In this document: positions 34,441-43,702 of the stretch, one piece after another
Layout: every line of letters begins with the position of its first letter
Position numbering within the stretch: the first letter of the stretch is position 1
Source: F23-D06 sp045132055
GTDB taxonomy: Bacteria > Bacteroidota > Bacteroidia > Bacteroidales > WCHB1-69
Direction of reading: 5' to 3'
Length of the DNA stretch: 64,000 nt
NCBI GenBank assembly: GCA_045132055.1
Contig: JBGURP010000012.1
Span: 1-64,000, forward strand
Position numbers and translations under genes: made by a program
Notes under the pieces: generated by a model
Seen by the model: only the letters and a program-made list of their open reading frames with translations
The model's database searches: none
What the model was told of the DNA's origin: nothing

Positions 34441-35847
34441 TCACCCTCTGAGCTGCAACTTCACCACATTCTCCACATGGTGGGTGTGCGGGAACATATC
34501 GACGGGTTGCACGGCGACAACCTTGTACTTCTCGTTCAACAGGGTGAGGTCGCGGGCCTGCGTGGCCGGGTTGCAGCTCACATACACGATGCGCGGGACC
34601 TCCAGTTTCAGCAACTGCTCAATCACATTGGGGTGCATGCCCGCGCGCGGCGGGTCGGAAATGATCACATCCGGCTTGCCGTGCTCCTTGATGAAGCTGT
34701 CCGTAAATATCTTGGCCATGTCGCCAGCCACAAACTCCGTGTTTTCAATGTGGTTCTGCGCCGAATTGATTTTGGCATCTTCCACGGCAGTATCCACATA
34801 CTCGATACCCACCACTCGCTTGGCGCGGCGGGCCACGAAATTGGCAATGGTGCCCGTGCCGGTGAAGAGGTCATACACCACATCGTCGGGATGGATGTCC
34901 GCGAAGTCACGCGCCACCTTGTACAGGTTGTACGCCTGCGTGCTGTTGGTCTGATAGAACGACTTCGGGCCCACCTTGAATTGCAAACCTTCCATCTCTT
35001 CCATGATAAAGTCTTGTCCTTTAAACAGATGGAACGGCAAATCAAAAATCGCGTCGTTCATCTTCGTATTCACTACATAGACCAACGAGGTGATTTCCGG
35101 GAAGCGGTCGGCGATGGCTTGCATCATGTCCCGTGTCTTCTCGTTGAAATCCGTAATCACCATCACTAACATCAAATCGCCAGTGGAGGCGGTGCGGATG
35201 ATAATGTTGCGCAGCAATCCCTTCTGCTCACGCGGGTTGTAAAACGCCAGGTTGTGGGTCAGCGCATACTCGCGACAGAAGAGGCGGATGTCGTTGCTCG
35301 GGGCAGCCTGCAGCCAGCAATGCTCAATGTCGAGCACCTTGTCGAACATGCCAGGCACATGGAAGCCCAAACAGCGCTGTTCGTAAAATTCGCCATCTTC
35401 ATAGCGTCTCAAATCATCATAAGAGAGCCATCGCATCGTGGAAAAGGTGTATTCCAGCTTGTTGCGGTAATAGTACTGCTTCTCCGCTCCGATGATGGGC
35501 ATCAGCTCCGGAAACTCGAACTTGCCGAGGTGCTTGAAGTTGTCTTCCACCTGCTTCTGCTTGTAAGCCAATTGCTTATTATAGTCAAGCATCTGCCATT
35601 TGCAGCCGCCGCACACGCCGAAATGGCCGCACGGGGGCACCACGCGGTCGGGCGAGGGCTTGCGCACCGCCAGCAGGTTCGCCTCTGCATAACCGTGCTT
35701 GCGCTTATAGACTTCCACATCCACCACATCGCCGGGCACGGCAAAGGGGACAAAAATGGTGAGACCGTCCAACTTGGCCACGGCCTTGCCCTCCGCACCC
35801 GCGGAGATGATCTCTAAGTTTTCTATGTTGTATCGTTTGAATGCCAT
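34441..35847 (-). CDS. rlmD: 23S rRNA (uracil-C5)-methyltransferase, RumA/RlmD family
   Basis: A 468-residue SAM-dependent enzyme methylating a 23S rRNA uridine, equivalent to U1939 in E. coli. It has an N-terminal TRAM-like RNA-binding domain (to about residue 60), iron-sulfur cysteines C73, C79 and C82 in PPCGHFGVCGGCKW, the SAM motif YDLFTGTGTIANFVA and the catalytic cysteine in VYVSCNPATQARDL. Whether it modifies U1939 or another site (RlmCD-type) cannot be decided from sequence alone. The upstream region is a low-complexity repeat and no clear promoter is seen. Confidence 0.92.
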   Translation of the reverse strand: MAFKRYNIENLEIISAGAEGKAVAKLDGLTIFVPFAVPGDVVDVEVYKRKHGYAEANLLAVRKPSPDRVVPPCGHFGVCGGCKWQMLDYNKQLAYKQKQVEDNFKHLGKFEFPELMPIIGAEKQYYYRNKLEYTFSTMRWLSYDDLRRYEDGEFYEQRCLGFHVPGMFDKVLDIEHCWLQAAPSNDIRLFCREYALTHNLAFYNPREQKGLLRNIIIRTASTGDLMLVMVITDFNEKTRDMMQAIADRFPEITSLVYVVNTKMNDAIFDLPFHLFKGQDFIMEEMEGLQFKVGPKSFYQTNSTQAYNLYKVARDFADIHPDDVVYDLFTGTGTIANFVARRAKRVVGIEYVDTAVEDAKINSAQNHIENTEFVAGDMAKIFTDSFIKEHGKPDVIISDPPRAGMHPNVIEQLLKLEVPRIVYVSCNPATQARDLTLLNEKYKVVAVQPVDMFPHTHHVENVVKLQLRG

Positions 35848-35854
35848 GATAAAG

Positions 35855-35971
35855 GGTAAATGAGGTAAATGGGGTGAAAGAGGTGAAAGGGGTAAATAGG
35901 GTTTATATGATTTGTAAAATATTGTATTTCAACTATTATCTATTATCTCTAATCTCTCATCTCTCAACTTT
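35855..35971. repeat. Low-complexity repeats between rlmD and nadD
   Basis: Two families meet here: GGTAAATGAGGTAAATGGGG-type units (35855-35897) and, on the opposite strand, GTTGAGAGATGAGAGATTAG (35971-35936). The latter contains the nadD stop codon. Both families also occur in the 101-357 gap. Confidence 0.72.
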
Positions 35972-36542
35972 CATAGAATCCCGTCTCGTCCAGATACTGC
36001 CACACCTTCGGGGGGAGCATGTAGCGGACGGATTTTTTCTGACGGATATTATCGCGGATCATCGTAGATGAGAGTTGCATTTGAGGGGCATCCACAAAAG
36101 TGACATGAGGGTGATTCTTTCTTTCGCCGGCATCGTAACCTGGTCTGGGATAGACATATAGCCGATAATTTTCCAGAATCCACTCGTAGTTCAGCCATTT
36201 GTCGAAGGTGGCCAGATTGTCCTCGCCCATGAGGAGGCAGAACTCGCGTTCCGGGTATTTTTCAGACAGATGCACCAATGTGCGGCATGTGTAGGAGGGC
36301 TGCGGCAGACCGAACTCGATGTCGGAAGCCCTGAAACGGTCGTCGTCCTCAATGGCCAGATTGACCATGTGGAGCCGCTGGCGGTCGTCCAGCAGCGAAG
36401 CCTTGTTTTTCAGTGGGTTGCGCGGCGAGACCACAAACCAAAGTTCCTGCAAATCGGAATGCTCCAGCATATACTCAGCTATGACAAGGTGTCCGATATG
36501 GATGGGATTGAACGAACCGAAAAAAAGGCCTGTTTTGCGCAT
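35964..36542 (-). CDS. nadD: Nicotinate-nucleotide adenylyltransferase
   Basis: A 192-residue nucleotidyltransferase making nicotinate adenine dinucleotide from NaMN and ATP, the step after NadC. The N-terminal GLFFGSFNPIHIGHLVIAEY holds the GxFxPxHxGH motif, and the C-terminal SSTMIRDNIRQKKSVRYMLPP contains the second adenylate-binding SxTxIR motif. The last residue and the stop codon overlap a low-complexity repeat (GTTGAGAGATGAG), so the native 3' end may have been trimmed slightly. Confidence 0.95.
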   Translation of the reverse strand: MRKTGLFFGSFNPIHIGHLVIAEYMLEHSDLQELWFVVSPRNPLKNKASLLDDRQRLHMVNLAIEDDDRFRASDIEFGLPQPSYTCRTLVHLSEKYPEREFCLLMGEDNLATFDKWLNYEWILENYRLYVYPRPGYDAGERKNHPHVTFVDAPQMQLSSTMIRDNIRQKKSVRYMLPPKVWQYLDETGFYES

Positions 36543-36563
36543 TTTGTATCTTTAAAAAGTTGG

Positions 36564-36571
36564 CAAAGATA
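36564..36571 (-). promoter_or_regulatory. -7 promoter box upstream of nadD (TATCTTTG)
   Basis: The minus strand reads TATCTTTG, a perfect TAnnTTTG match, 21 bases before the nadD ATG. A TTTG at 36586-36583 is only 11 bases upstream, closer than the usual spacing. Confidence 0.6.
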
Positions 36572-36593
36572 CAAAAAAGCGGCAAACCTTACT

Positions 36594-36977
36594 TTAAAAT
36601 GTGAAACGGTAATTCATCACAAAATTCCAAACGGTGACAACTCCGATGGCGATAAGCTTGGCCAGATAGAAGTTCAGCTTCAGTTTTTCATGCAACAGAT
36701 AAATAACCAAGTTGTTAAGACCAAGCCCAATCACGGAAATCACCAGAAATTTTCCGTATTCGATCGGGATATTGGCATTGTTGCTTTGAAATGTCCACCA
36801 GCGGTTCCAGATGTAATTGTTGGTGGCGGCCAGCACAAAACCGATGGAGTTGGAGACGTATTTGTTCCATTTGAGCTTCTCTTTGCAAAGCCACGTAAAA
36901 CCAAAATCGACCACCATGCCGGAAAATCCGACAATGCAAAATTTCAGGAATTTCAATATCAACGCTCTATCTATCAT
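36594..36977 (-). CDS. GtrA-family membrane protein
   Basis: 127 residues with four hydrophobic helices and the family motifs FCIVGFSGMVVDFGFTWLC and NYIWNRWWTF. GtrA-like proteins are thought to flip undecaprenyl- or polyprenyl-phosphate sugars across the inner membrane. It overlaps the GT39 gene by eleven bases, which fits a pair in which GtrA presents a lipid-linked sugar to a periplasmic-facing transferase. Confidence 0.92.
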   Translation of the reverse strand: MIDRALILKFLKFCIVGFSGMVVDFGFTWLCKEKLKWNKYVSNSIGFVLAATNNYIWNRWWTFQSNNANIPIEYGKFLVISVIGLGLNNLVIYLLHEKLKLNFYLAKLIAIGVVTVWNFVMNYRFTF

Positions 36978-38619
36978 GGTCTTTGATCACCATTGGTTTA
37001 CTGTTCACCGAACGACAGGCTCCGTTGTCCAGACACACCACAAACGGCGTATTGGGGATAAAATTGCAATACGTGGAACATTTGACGCTGCCTCCGGCGG
37101 GAATCACAAGCCCTGACGGCACGGGACAGGTAATCGCAAAATATTCTTGCAGCTTGTAAGCCACGTGCAACGTAGTTTCAAATTCCGGATGGCAAAAATC
37201 GTAAGAAAGATTGTAGGGATTGTACAAAGTCAAATCCAGGAAAAGTGTGTCGCCCGCAATACGATATTGGTCAACGGTAATCTCGATCCGGTTTGCGCCT
37301 TGGAAGGATTTCACCTCACGGAAAGAAAACTCCGCGCCTGGCAGAAAGATGTCCACGGCATCCCGAATCGGGCTTTTGGCATTGACATTGCCAATCAGAC
37401 AGACTGGCTTGCCCTGCCATTGGCGGTCGAACTGCCACAGGTCGAACTGTGTGCGCCGCATGTAGAGGGAACTCAACTGTACTGGCTGCTCACCTGTGTA
37501 GTAGCTATAAAGCGACGGATTCTGAAACGAGCCCACAAAAACTGCCTGCTTGCCCTTGCAATACTCTTGAATAGTCTCCATTTTCTTTTGGCTACCCAAA
37601 ACACCTATCTTTTCCACAGCCAAAACAGGCAATATTATTCTGACAATCAGCAATATGCAAGCCATCGGCACCACTCCGTATCGCAGCCATTTCTCCCAAG
37701 CAGGCTGACGGAGGTCGTGATAGAGCAACAGCAACATCGGTACGGAAGCAGCCACCGTCCAATGCGGCTCCGCGTGGCCTTTCAAGGTCATCAGCCAGAA
37801 AAACAGGATGAAGCCGATGATGGAATAGATACAGGCACGCATGAAAGCATCTCCCGTTCCGCGATAGCGCCAGCAAAGAAACAAGGCCAAACAGAAACAG
37901 ACTGGGTTAAACACCAACAACTGGTTGGGTAAAAATTCAAGTGGGTGCAAAATATTGAATCCGGTGCTTCGCGCTACCAGGTGATACTGGAAGCTGGGGA
38001 AACCGTTTCGCACTTGCCACAGAATATGGGGAAGGAACAGCGCGAGGGCAACAAAACCGGCAATCCAAATTTTGGGATCCTTTAACAGACGCAGATTCGA
38101 CAGCAAGACAAAGCCGGCCACGAGCACCGCCATATATTTGCTGTAAAGCATTCCAGCCATCGCCAACCCGAGGCACAGGGCCATTCCCCAACCGGGTTTC
38201 TGGAGATATTGGCGATAGAGGAAGAAGAAGAGTGCCACGAAAAACAGCAGCGGCGCGTCGGGTGTCGTCATAATGCCGTATGCCACAAACATTACCAGCG
38301 AGGCGGCGATGGCAAAAAACACCCACACCTCGCGGGTTGTCTTCGGCCTGTCGGGAAGGGTTTTCCAAACCAGCCACACGGTTGCTCCGTGCAATAGCAC
38401 CGTGAGAAACCTGATAGAGAGCCCTTTGCTAAAGAGCAGACTGCTAAAGGCGGTCATCAGGGCCACCATGGGCGGATGGTCGTAGTAGCCCCACGCCAGA
38501 TGCGCGCCATAGAGCGCGTAGTACGCCTCGTCCGCGTGCACGGGCGTGAACACTGCCTGCAGGAAATCCATCAACACCCACAGTATCAAGAGAATATAAA
38601 ACAATCTCTGCGGTTTCAT
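36967..38619 (-). CDS. Family 39 (ArnT/PMT-like) membrane glycosyltransferase
   Basis: 550 residues from the ATG at 38619; a GTG one codon upstream is possible. About ten to twelve membrane helices occupy residues 1-370, with a soluble domain of about 170 residues after them. The first loop contains the acidic motif VHADEAYYALYGAHLAWGYY (D30, E31), used by PMT/ArnT enzymes to transfer a sugar from a polyprenyl-phosphate donor to lipid A, protein or glycan on the periplasmic side. Gene overlap with GtrA supports joint action. The acceptor is unknown. Confidence 0.88.
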   Translation of the reverse strand: MKPQRLFYILLILWVLMDFLQAVFTPVHADEAYYALYGAHLAWGYYDHPPMVALMTAFSSLLFSKGLSIRFLTVLLHGATVWLVWKTLPDRPKTTREVWVFFAIAASLVMFVAYGIMTTPDAPLLFFVALFFFLYRQYLQKPGWGMALCLGLAMAGMLYSKYMAVLVAGFVLLSNLRLLKDPKIWIAGFVALALFLPHILWQVRNGFPSFQYHLVARSTGFNILHPLEFLPNQLLVFNPVCFCLALFLCWRYRGTGDAFMRACIYSIIGFILFFWLMTLKGHAEPHWTVAASVPMLLLLYHDLRQPAWEKWLRYGVVPMACILLIVRIILPVLAVEKIGVLGSQKKMETIQEYCKGKQAVFVGSFQNPSLYSYYTGEQPVQLSSLYMRRTQFDLWQFDRQWQGKPVCLIGNVNAKSPIRDAVDIFLPGAEFSFREVKSFQGANRIEITVDQYRIAGDTLFLDLTLYNPYNLSYDFCHPEFETTLHVAYKLQEYFAITCPVPSGLVIPAGGSVKCSTYCNFIPNTPFVVCLDNGACRSVNSKPMVIKDHDR

Positions 38620-38627
38620 CACAGCGG

Positions 38628-38635
38628 CAAAAATA
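38628..38635 (-). promoter_or_regulatory. -7 promoter box just before the GT39 start (TATTTTTG)
   Basis: The minus strand reads TATTTTTG, ending only eight bases before the ATG at 38619. If used, transcription would begin at or within a few bases of the start codon, giving a leaderless or nearly leaderless mRNA. Confidence 0.5.
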
Positions 38636-38657
38636 CAATAAAGTTTGTCTTTTGGAT

Positions 38658-38688
38658 TTTGAAGATTGATGGATTTTCACTATTTTTG
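38658..38688 (+). promoter_or_regulatory. Promoter of radA (TTTG-N19-TATTTTTG)
   Basis: TTTG at 38658-38661 and TATTTTTG at 38681-38688 are 19 bases apart, the expected spacing for the Bacteroidota housekeeping sigma factor. The radA ATG is 21 bases further on. Confidence 0.7.
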
Positions 38689-38708
38689 CATTCTTTAAAA
38701 AAGACCTT

Positions 38709-40079
38709 ATGGCAAAAAGCAAAACCCTATATTTCTGCAAGAACTGCGGTGCGCAGTCGGCACAATGGATAGGCCGTTGCCCGTCGTGTGGCGAGTGGAA
38801 CACCTTCGTGGAGGAGGTGGTGCAGCGGGAGGAGACGCCGGCGAAGGGCCGCTCGCGTGCCGTGACCACCAAAAACGCGCCGAAGCCCATCGACGAGGTC
38901 TCGCTGCTGCAGCTTCCGCGCATATCGACCACCTTCGAGGAGTTCGACCGGGTGCTCGGCGGCGGCATTGTGGCCGGCTCCATCGTGCTGCTGGGCGGCG
39001 AGCCCGGCATCGGCAAATCCACTTTGCTGCTGCAGATGGCACTGAACATCCACGACCGCAAAATCCTATACGTCTCCGGCGAGGAGAGCGAAGCACAGCT
39101 CAAGATGCGCGCCAGCCGTATCTCCGACACCTTGGCGCCCAACTGCTACGTGCTCACCGAGACCTGCACGCAGGACATCTTCAAGCATGTGGAAGAGCTG
39201 CAACCCGACATCATCATTGCCGACTCCATCCAGACCATGCAGAGCAACTTGCTGGACTCTGCCGCGGGCTCCATCTCCCAACTCAAGGAGTGTGCCGCCG
39301 AATTCCAGCATCTGGCCAAGACCACCGGCATCCCCGTGTTCCTCATCGGCCACATCACCAAGGAGGGCAGTTTGGCTGGACCCAAGATTCTGGAGCATAT
39401 TGTAGATACGGTGTTGCAATTTGAAGGCGACCAGCACTACGGCTACCGCATCGTGCGCTGCATCAAGAACCGATTTGGCTCCACCGCCGAGCTCGGCATC
39501 TTTGAGATGACGCAAAGCGGCCTCAATGAAATCCACAATCCATCGGAGATATTGCTTTCGCAGCATGAAGAAGATTACAGCGGCAACGCCGTGGCCTGCA
39601 TTTTGGAGGGCAACCGCCCGATGATGATCGAGACACAGGCGCTGGTCAGTTCCGCCGTTTATGGCGTGCCGCAGCGTTCCGCCACGGGCTATGACATCCG
39701 CCGGATGAACATGCTGTTGGCCGTATTGGAGAAACGATGCCACTTCAAGCTCGGCGCCAAGGACGTGTTCCTCAACATCGCGGGCGGCGTGCGCGTGGAG
39801 GATCCCGCCATCAATCTTTCCATCGTGGCTGCCATCCTCTCTTCCGCCACCGACATCGCCATTGACGCCAAGACCTGCTTCGCAGGCGAAATGGGACTCA
39901 GCGGCGAGGTGCGCCCCGTGACCCGCATCGCCCAACGCATCGCCGAAGCCGACAAACTCGGATTTACCCGCATGTTTGTCTCCAAATACAACCTCAAGGG
40001 CCTCAATCTCAACGATTACCACATCCGTATCATCCCCATCACCAAGGTGGAGGAGATGTTCAGAACATTATTTGAATAA
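38709..40079 (+). CDS. radA: DNA repair protein RadA
   Basis: A 456-residue RadA/Sms protein, a RecA-like ATPase that processes recombination intermediates. In order: a four-cysteine zinc finger (C10, C13, C24, C27 in CKNCGAQSAQWIGRCPSCG), Walker A GGEPGIGKST near residue 96, the RadA-specific KNRFG motif, and a C-terminal Lon-like fold (NIAGGVRVEDPAINLSI, FAGEMGLSGEVRPV). It has its own promoter and is followed five bases later by the RseC-like gene. Confidence 0.96.
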   Translation: MAKSKTLYFCKNCGAQSAQWIGRCPSCGEWNTFVEEVVQREETPAKGRSRAVTTKNAPKPIDEVSLLQLPRISTTFEEFDRVLGGGIVAGSIVLLGGEPGIGKSTLLLQMALNIHDRKILYVSGEESEAQLKMRASRISDTLAPNCYVLTETCTQDIFKHVEELQPDIIIADSIQTMQSNLLDSAAGSISQLKECAAEFQHLAKTTGIPVFLIGHITKEGSLAGPKILEHIVDTVLQFEGDQHYGYRIVRCIKNRFGSTAELGIFEMTQSGLNEIHNPSEILLSQHEEDYSGNAVACILEGNRPMMIETQALVSSAVYGVPQRSATGYDIRRMNMLLAVLEKRCHFKLGAKDVFLNIAGGVRVEDPAINLSIVAAILSSATDIAIDAKTCFAGEMGLSGEVRPVTRIAQRIAEADKLGFTRMFVSKYNLKGLNLNDYHIRIIPITKVEEMFRTLFE

Positions 40080-40084
40080 CCATC

Positions 40085-40507
40085 ATGGATAACACCATTT
40101 GCAAAGAGGGCATCGTCCGGGCCGTAAACGGGGACAACATCGAGGTGGAAATCATCGTCAGCTCGGCATGCAGCGAGTGCCACGCCAAGAGCATCTGCAT
40201 CCCTACCGACCACCGGCGGGAGACCGTCACCGCGCAAAGTCTTTACGGTGAGCAATTTGAGCCAGGCGAAAAGGTGCAGTTGGTCTTGAAAGGTTCGGCA
40301 GGCAACAAAGCTGTTGTGTTAGCTTATCTTCTGCCCTTCATCGTGTTGATGGTGACCTTGTTCGGTACCTACGCCATCACCAAAAACGAACTCGCCGGCG
40401 TTATCGTCAGCATCGCATTCGTCGTCATCTACTACATTATTCTCAAAACACAGAACAAAAAAATCGAACAGAAATTCCAGTTTTTCGTGAAGCGGATGCC
40501 GGAATAA
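40085..40507 (+). CDS. RseC/MucC-like SoxR-reducing-system protein
   Basis: 140 residues. A short N-terminal beta-domain carries cysteines C29, C32 and C38 (SSACSECHAKSIC), and two membrane helices follow (about 80-100 and 104-122), as in RseC (PF04246). RseC usually sits beside the rnf electron-transport genes. Here it directly follows radA and no rnf gene is seen, so its electron-transfer partner must be elsewhere. Confidence 0.85.
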   Translation: MDNTICKEGIVRAVNGDNIEVEIIVSSACSECHAKSICIPTDHRRETVTAQSLYGEQFEPGEKVQLVLKGSAGNKAVVLAYLLPFIVLMVTLFGTYAITKNELAGVIVSIAFVVIYYIILKTQNKKIEQKFQFFVKRMPE

Positions 40508-40526
40508 AACCATATCCTTTTTTCAC

Positions 40527-40534
40527 TACTTTTG
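40527..40534 (+). promoter_or_regulatory. -7 promoter box (TACTTTTG) before the 77-residue gene
   Basis: TACTTTTG matches TAnnTTTG and ends 25 bases before the ATG at 40560. No convincing -33 element. Confidence 0.55.
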
Positions 40535-40559
40535 CAAACCTAAAAACCTATAACCACCT

Positions 40560-40793
40560 ATGGAAGATACCAATCGTTTTCATGAACTCAGCGAAGAATT
40601 GTATGACGCTGTAAAAGAATATCTTGCACACCACACTCAATATCCTACCGATGTGGTGATGGCCATCAACTGGGATACGAAAGAGATCAAAATGGACAGT
40701 CCGGGCAAGATTGCGCCGGAGTTCAGCCAGTATTCCATGGCCGATTTCATCAAAATCAACGAGCAAGGGTTGTACGAGCCCATGGTTTTTTAA
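40560..40793 (+). CDS. Small soluble protein, unknown function
   Basis: 77 residues, no signal peptide, no cysteines, mildly acidic. It has a helix-rich start (FHELSEELYDAVKEYLAHH) followed by a strand-rich part (DVVMAINWDTKEIKMD). Codon use matches its neighbours and a promoter box precedes it, so it is likely a real gene. I do not recognise the family. It ends eleven bases before the GH3 fusion gene. Confidence 0.7.
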   Translation: MEDTNRFHELSEELYDAVKEYLAHHTQYPTDVVMAINWDTKEIKMDSPGKIAPEFSQYSMADFIKINEQGLYEPMVF

Positions 40794-40804
40794 CATATCC
40801 TGTC

Positions 40805-43702
40805 ATGAAGCAGGGTGTAAGTAAAGTGTTCCTGATTGCGCTGGCATTTTTATTGTCAGCGGCATCGGTATTTGCGCAGTCGCGGGCCGAGGAGATGCTC
40901 TCCAAGATGACGTTGGAGGAGAAAATCGCGCAGCTGATGATTGTGCGCGTGAGTTCCACAGGCACGGCGGCGGAGACCAAGGCCATGCTGGACGACATTG
41001 CGCGCTACCAGCCCGGTGGCGTGTGCTTCTTCAAGGGTGGGCCCGTGCGCGAGGCTGCCCTCACCAACCAGATGCAAGCGCTCAGCAAAGTGCCGCTCCT
41101 CGTCTCCATCGACGGCGAGTGGGGCCCGAACATGCGCCTCGACAGTTGCTCCGCATTCCCACGCCAGATGACACTGGGTGCCTTGTCGGCAGAAAATGAT
41201 CCGCTTATCTACCAGATGGGCCTCGAGGTAGCCGCCCAGTGTAAAGCCATTGGCATCAACCTCAACTTCGCCCCCTGTATCGACATCAACAACAACGCCA
41301 AAAACCCCGTCATCAACAGCCGCTCCTTCGGGGAGGACCGCGACAAGGTCTTCCACAAGGCCAATCTCTACCTTCAAGGTATGATGGACGGAGGTATCAT
41401 CGGCTGTATCAAGCACTTCCCGGGGCATGGAGATACCGAAACCGACTCGCATCTTGGGCTTCCCGTCATCAAGAAAAGCCGAGCCGAACTGGACGAACTG
41501 GAACTCTATCCCTACCGTCAGTTCATCAACGAAGGTGTGGACCTGATCATGGCGGCTCACCTCAACATTCCTGCCCTCGACAGCAGCCGCAATTCGGTCT
41601 CCTCGCACTCCTACCCCATCGTAACCGAACTGCTGAAAAACGAATACGGCTACACGGGCATGATTATCACCGACGGCTTGGAGATGCAAGGTGTCCGCAA
41701 GCACAACCGCTTCGAAGGCGATGTGGAAATTAAGGCCCTGCTGGCCGGCGTGGACATTTTGCTGCTGCCCGACAAGCCCGGCTTGGCCATCCAAGCCATC
41801 AAAACCGCCGTTGATAGCGGGCTTATCCCCATTGAGCTCATCAACGAACGATGCCTCAGGGTTTTGAATTTTAAAGATTACAAGGGTGTATTAGACAGCA
41901 AACCCGTTGACCTCACCGCCATCCCGCAAGCCATCGCTACTTCCAATGCTATCGATATCAATGACAAGCTGGAACAAAAAGCCCTGACTTTGCTGAAAAA
42001 CGAGCAAATCCTGCCCCTGGAACAGACTTCTTGCTCCGACAGCATGGCTTTTCTCTGTATCGGTCGCAGCGAATACCAAAAAGAATACAAGGAGATTGTA
42101 AAACACTATGGGTTAGCGTACGTTTGGCAAGACAAAAGTATTTCCGATAAAACCAAAGCCACTGTCTGCAAGCAGATTACAGACAAACTTGCCCCCTACT
42201 CGACCGTCATCATCGCCTACGGTGGCTCTAATCAGATGGCCAGCAAAAAATATGGTACCGATGAGAATGTCATCGCCCTCCTAAACCAAATCGCCAAGAA
42301 TAAGAAAACGATATTGGTACATCTGGGCAATCCATACGCGCTCAACTATTTCGGTTCCACCCAGGATTACAAAGCGCTGATGGTTGCCTATCAGTTCACG
42401 CCCAGTACGCTGAAATCCGCGTTAGAAGCTTGTTTCGGAGAGATTGCCTGCGAGGGCACGCTTCCCGTTTCCATCAACGAGTACCCAAGTGGCACAGGTC
42501 TCACCCACACCCAATCCGACACCAACTTCTCACTGCTGCCTGAAGCCTGCACCAAGCAAATAGACAATCTGCTCCAGCAAGGCATTCGCGACAAAGTCTA
42601 TCCAGGATGTGTAGTGTTAGCCATGCAGGACGGGCAACTCATCTACCGGAAAGCCTTTGGTTACTACACCTACGACCAACAGGATGAGGTGACCGCGAAC
42701 ACGATGTACGATGTGGCCTCCATCACTAAAACCGCTGCCACCACCCTGGCGGTAATGAAATTGTACGATGAGGACAAAATCAAGCTGCACGACCACATCG
42801 GCGAGTTTCTGCCCTATTTGCACGGCACCAACAAGGCACATATCTCGCTGGAGGAATTGCTGACGCACACCTCCGGACTGCCCGCCTTCATCCCCTTCTA
42901 CACCAAAATCCAGAACGACACGAATTACTTGCGCAACGAGTGGTCTCCGGACTTTTCCATCAAGGTGGCCGACAACCTCTATCTGCGCAACGACTACCCC
43001 GACACCATGCGCCACACCATCGCCCACTGCAGATTAGGCAGTCATCAATATCTATACAGCGACCTCAACATGGTGTTGCTGAAAGACATGGTAGAAACTA
43101 TCACAGGGCAGCCGATGGACAGTTTCCTGATGGAGCATTTTTATGGTCCTATGGGGCTGAGCCACACCTGTTTCAATCCGCTGGAGCACGGCTTCGTCAA
43201 GTCGGAGATTGCGCCCACGGAGAAGGACGAGACCTTCCGCAAGCAGGTGGTACAGGGCTATGTGCACGACCAGACCGCCGCACTGTTTTACGGCAATGCG
43301 GGCGACGCGGGCCTGTTCACCACCGCTGAAGATCTGGCCGCCATCTACCAGATGTTGCTGAACGGCGGCAAATATAATGGCAAACGCTATTTTTCGGAGA
43401 GAACGGTTGACCTGTTCACATCTACCCACCCACAGCACGGGTGCGAGGTGCGCGGGCTCGGGTTCCACACGCCCAAGCATCCCGGCAGCAGCAGCATCGT
43501 GCCCGCCAAGGCCAGCAAGAAAACCTTCGGACACCAGGGCTTTACTGGCACAGTGGTGTGGTGCGACCCCGACAGCCGACTCATCTACGTGTTCCTCTCC
43601 AACCGCGTTTATCCTACCTGCTATCCCAACAAATTGTCACAGAGCGGCATACGGTTGAAGGCACATGAGATAATATATCAGGGGACAGGGAACAGTGATT
43701 AG
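40805..43702 (+). CDS. GH3 glycosidase fused to a class C beta-lactamase-like serine hydrolase
   Basis: 965 residues with a signal peptide (1-24, ending SVFA). Residues about 27-370 form a GH3 N-terminal barrel with the NagZ-type His-Asp motif KHFPGHGDTETDSH (203-216) and nucleophile D290 (ITDGLEMQGV). A GH3 C-terminal-like domain follows to about 590. Residues 600-955 are a serine hydrolase with SxxK at S639-K642 (VASITKTA) and YSDLN at 751-755. A beta-N-acetylhexosaminidase joined to a penicillin-binding-fold hydrolase points to peptidoglycan turnover in the periplasm. The last residues (GTGNSD) and the stop fall inside a low-complexity repeat. Confidence 0.9.
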   Translation: MKQGVSKVFLIALAFLLSAASVFAQSRAEEMLSKMTLEEKIAQLMIVRVSSTGTAAETKAMLDDIARYQPGGVCFFKGGPVREAALTNQMQALSKVPLLVSIDGEWGPNMRLDSCSAFPRQMTLGALSAENDPLIYQMGLEVAAQCKAIGINLNFAPCIDINNNAKNPVINSRSFGEDRDKVFHKANLYLQGMMDGGIIGCIKHFPGHGDTETDSHLGLPVIKKSRAELDELELYPYRQFINEGVDLIMAAHLNIPALDSSRNSVSSHSYPIVTELLKNEYGYTGMIITDGLEMQGVRKHNRFEGDVEIKALLAGVDILLLPDKPGLAIQAIKTAVDSGLIPIELINERCLRVLNFKDYKGVLDSKPVDLTAIPQAIATSNAIDINDKLEQKALTLLKNEQILPLEQTSCSDSMAFLCIGRSEYQKEYKEIVKHYGLAYVWQDKSISDKTKATVCKQITDKLAPYSTVIIAYGGSNQMASKKYGTDENVIALLNQIAKNKKTILVHLGNPYALNYFGSTQDYKALMVAYQFTPSTLKSALEACFGEIACEGTLPVSINEYPSGTGLTHTQSDTNFSLLPEACTKQIDNLLQQGIRDKVYPGCVVLAMQDGQLIYRKAFGYYTYDQQDEVTANTMYDVASITKTAATTLAVMKLYDEDKIKLHDHIGEFLPYLHGTNKAHISLEELLTHTSGLPAFIPFYTKIQNDTNYLRNEWSPDFSIKVADNLYLRNDYPDTMRHTIAHCRLGSHQYLYSDLNMVLLKDMVETITGQPMDSFLMEHFYGPMGLSHTCFNPLEHGFVKSEIAPTEKDETFRKQVVQGYVHDQTAALFYGNAGDAGLFTTAEDLAAIYQMLLNGGKYNGKRYFSERTVDLFTSTHPQHGCEVRGLGFHTPKHPGSSSIVPAKASKKTFGHQGFTGTVVWCDPDSRLIYVFLSNRVYPTCYPNKLSQSGIRLKAHEIIYQGTGNSD

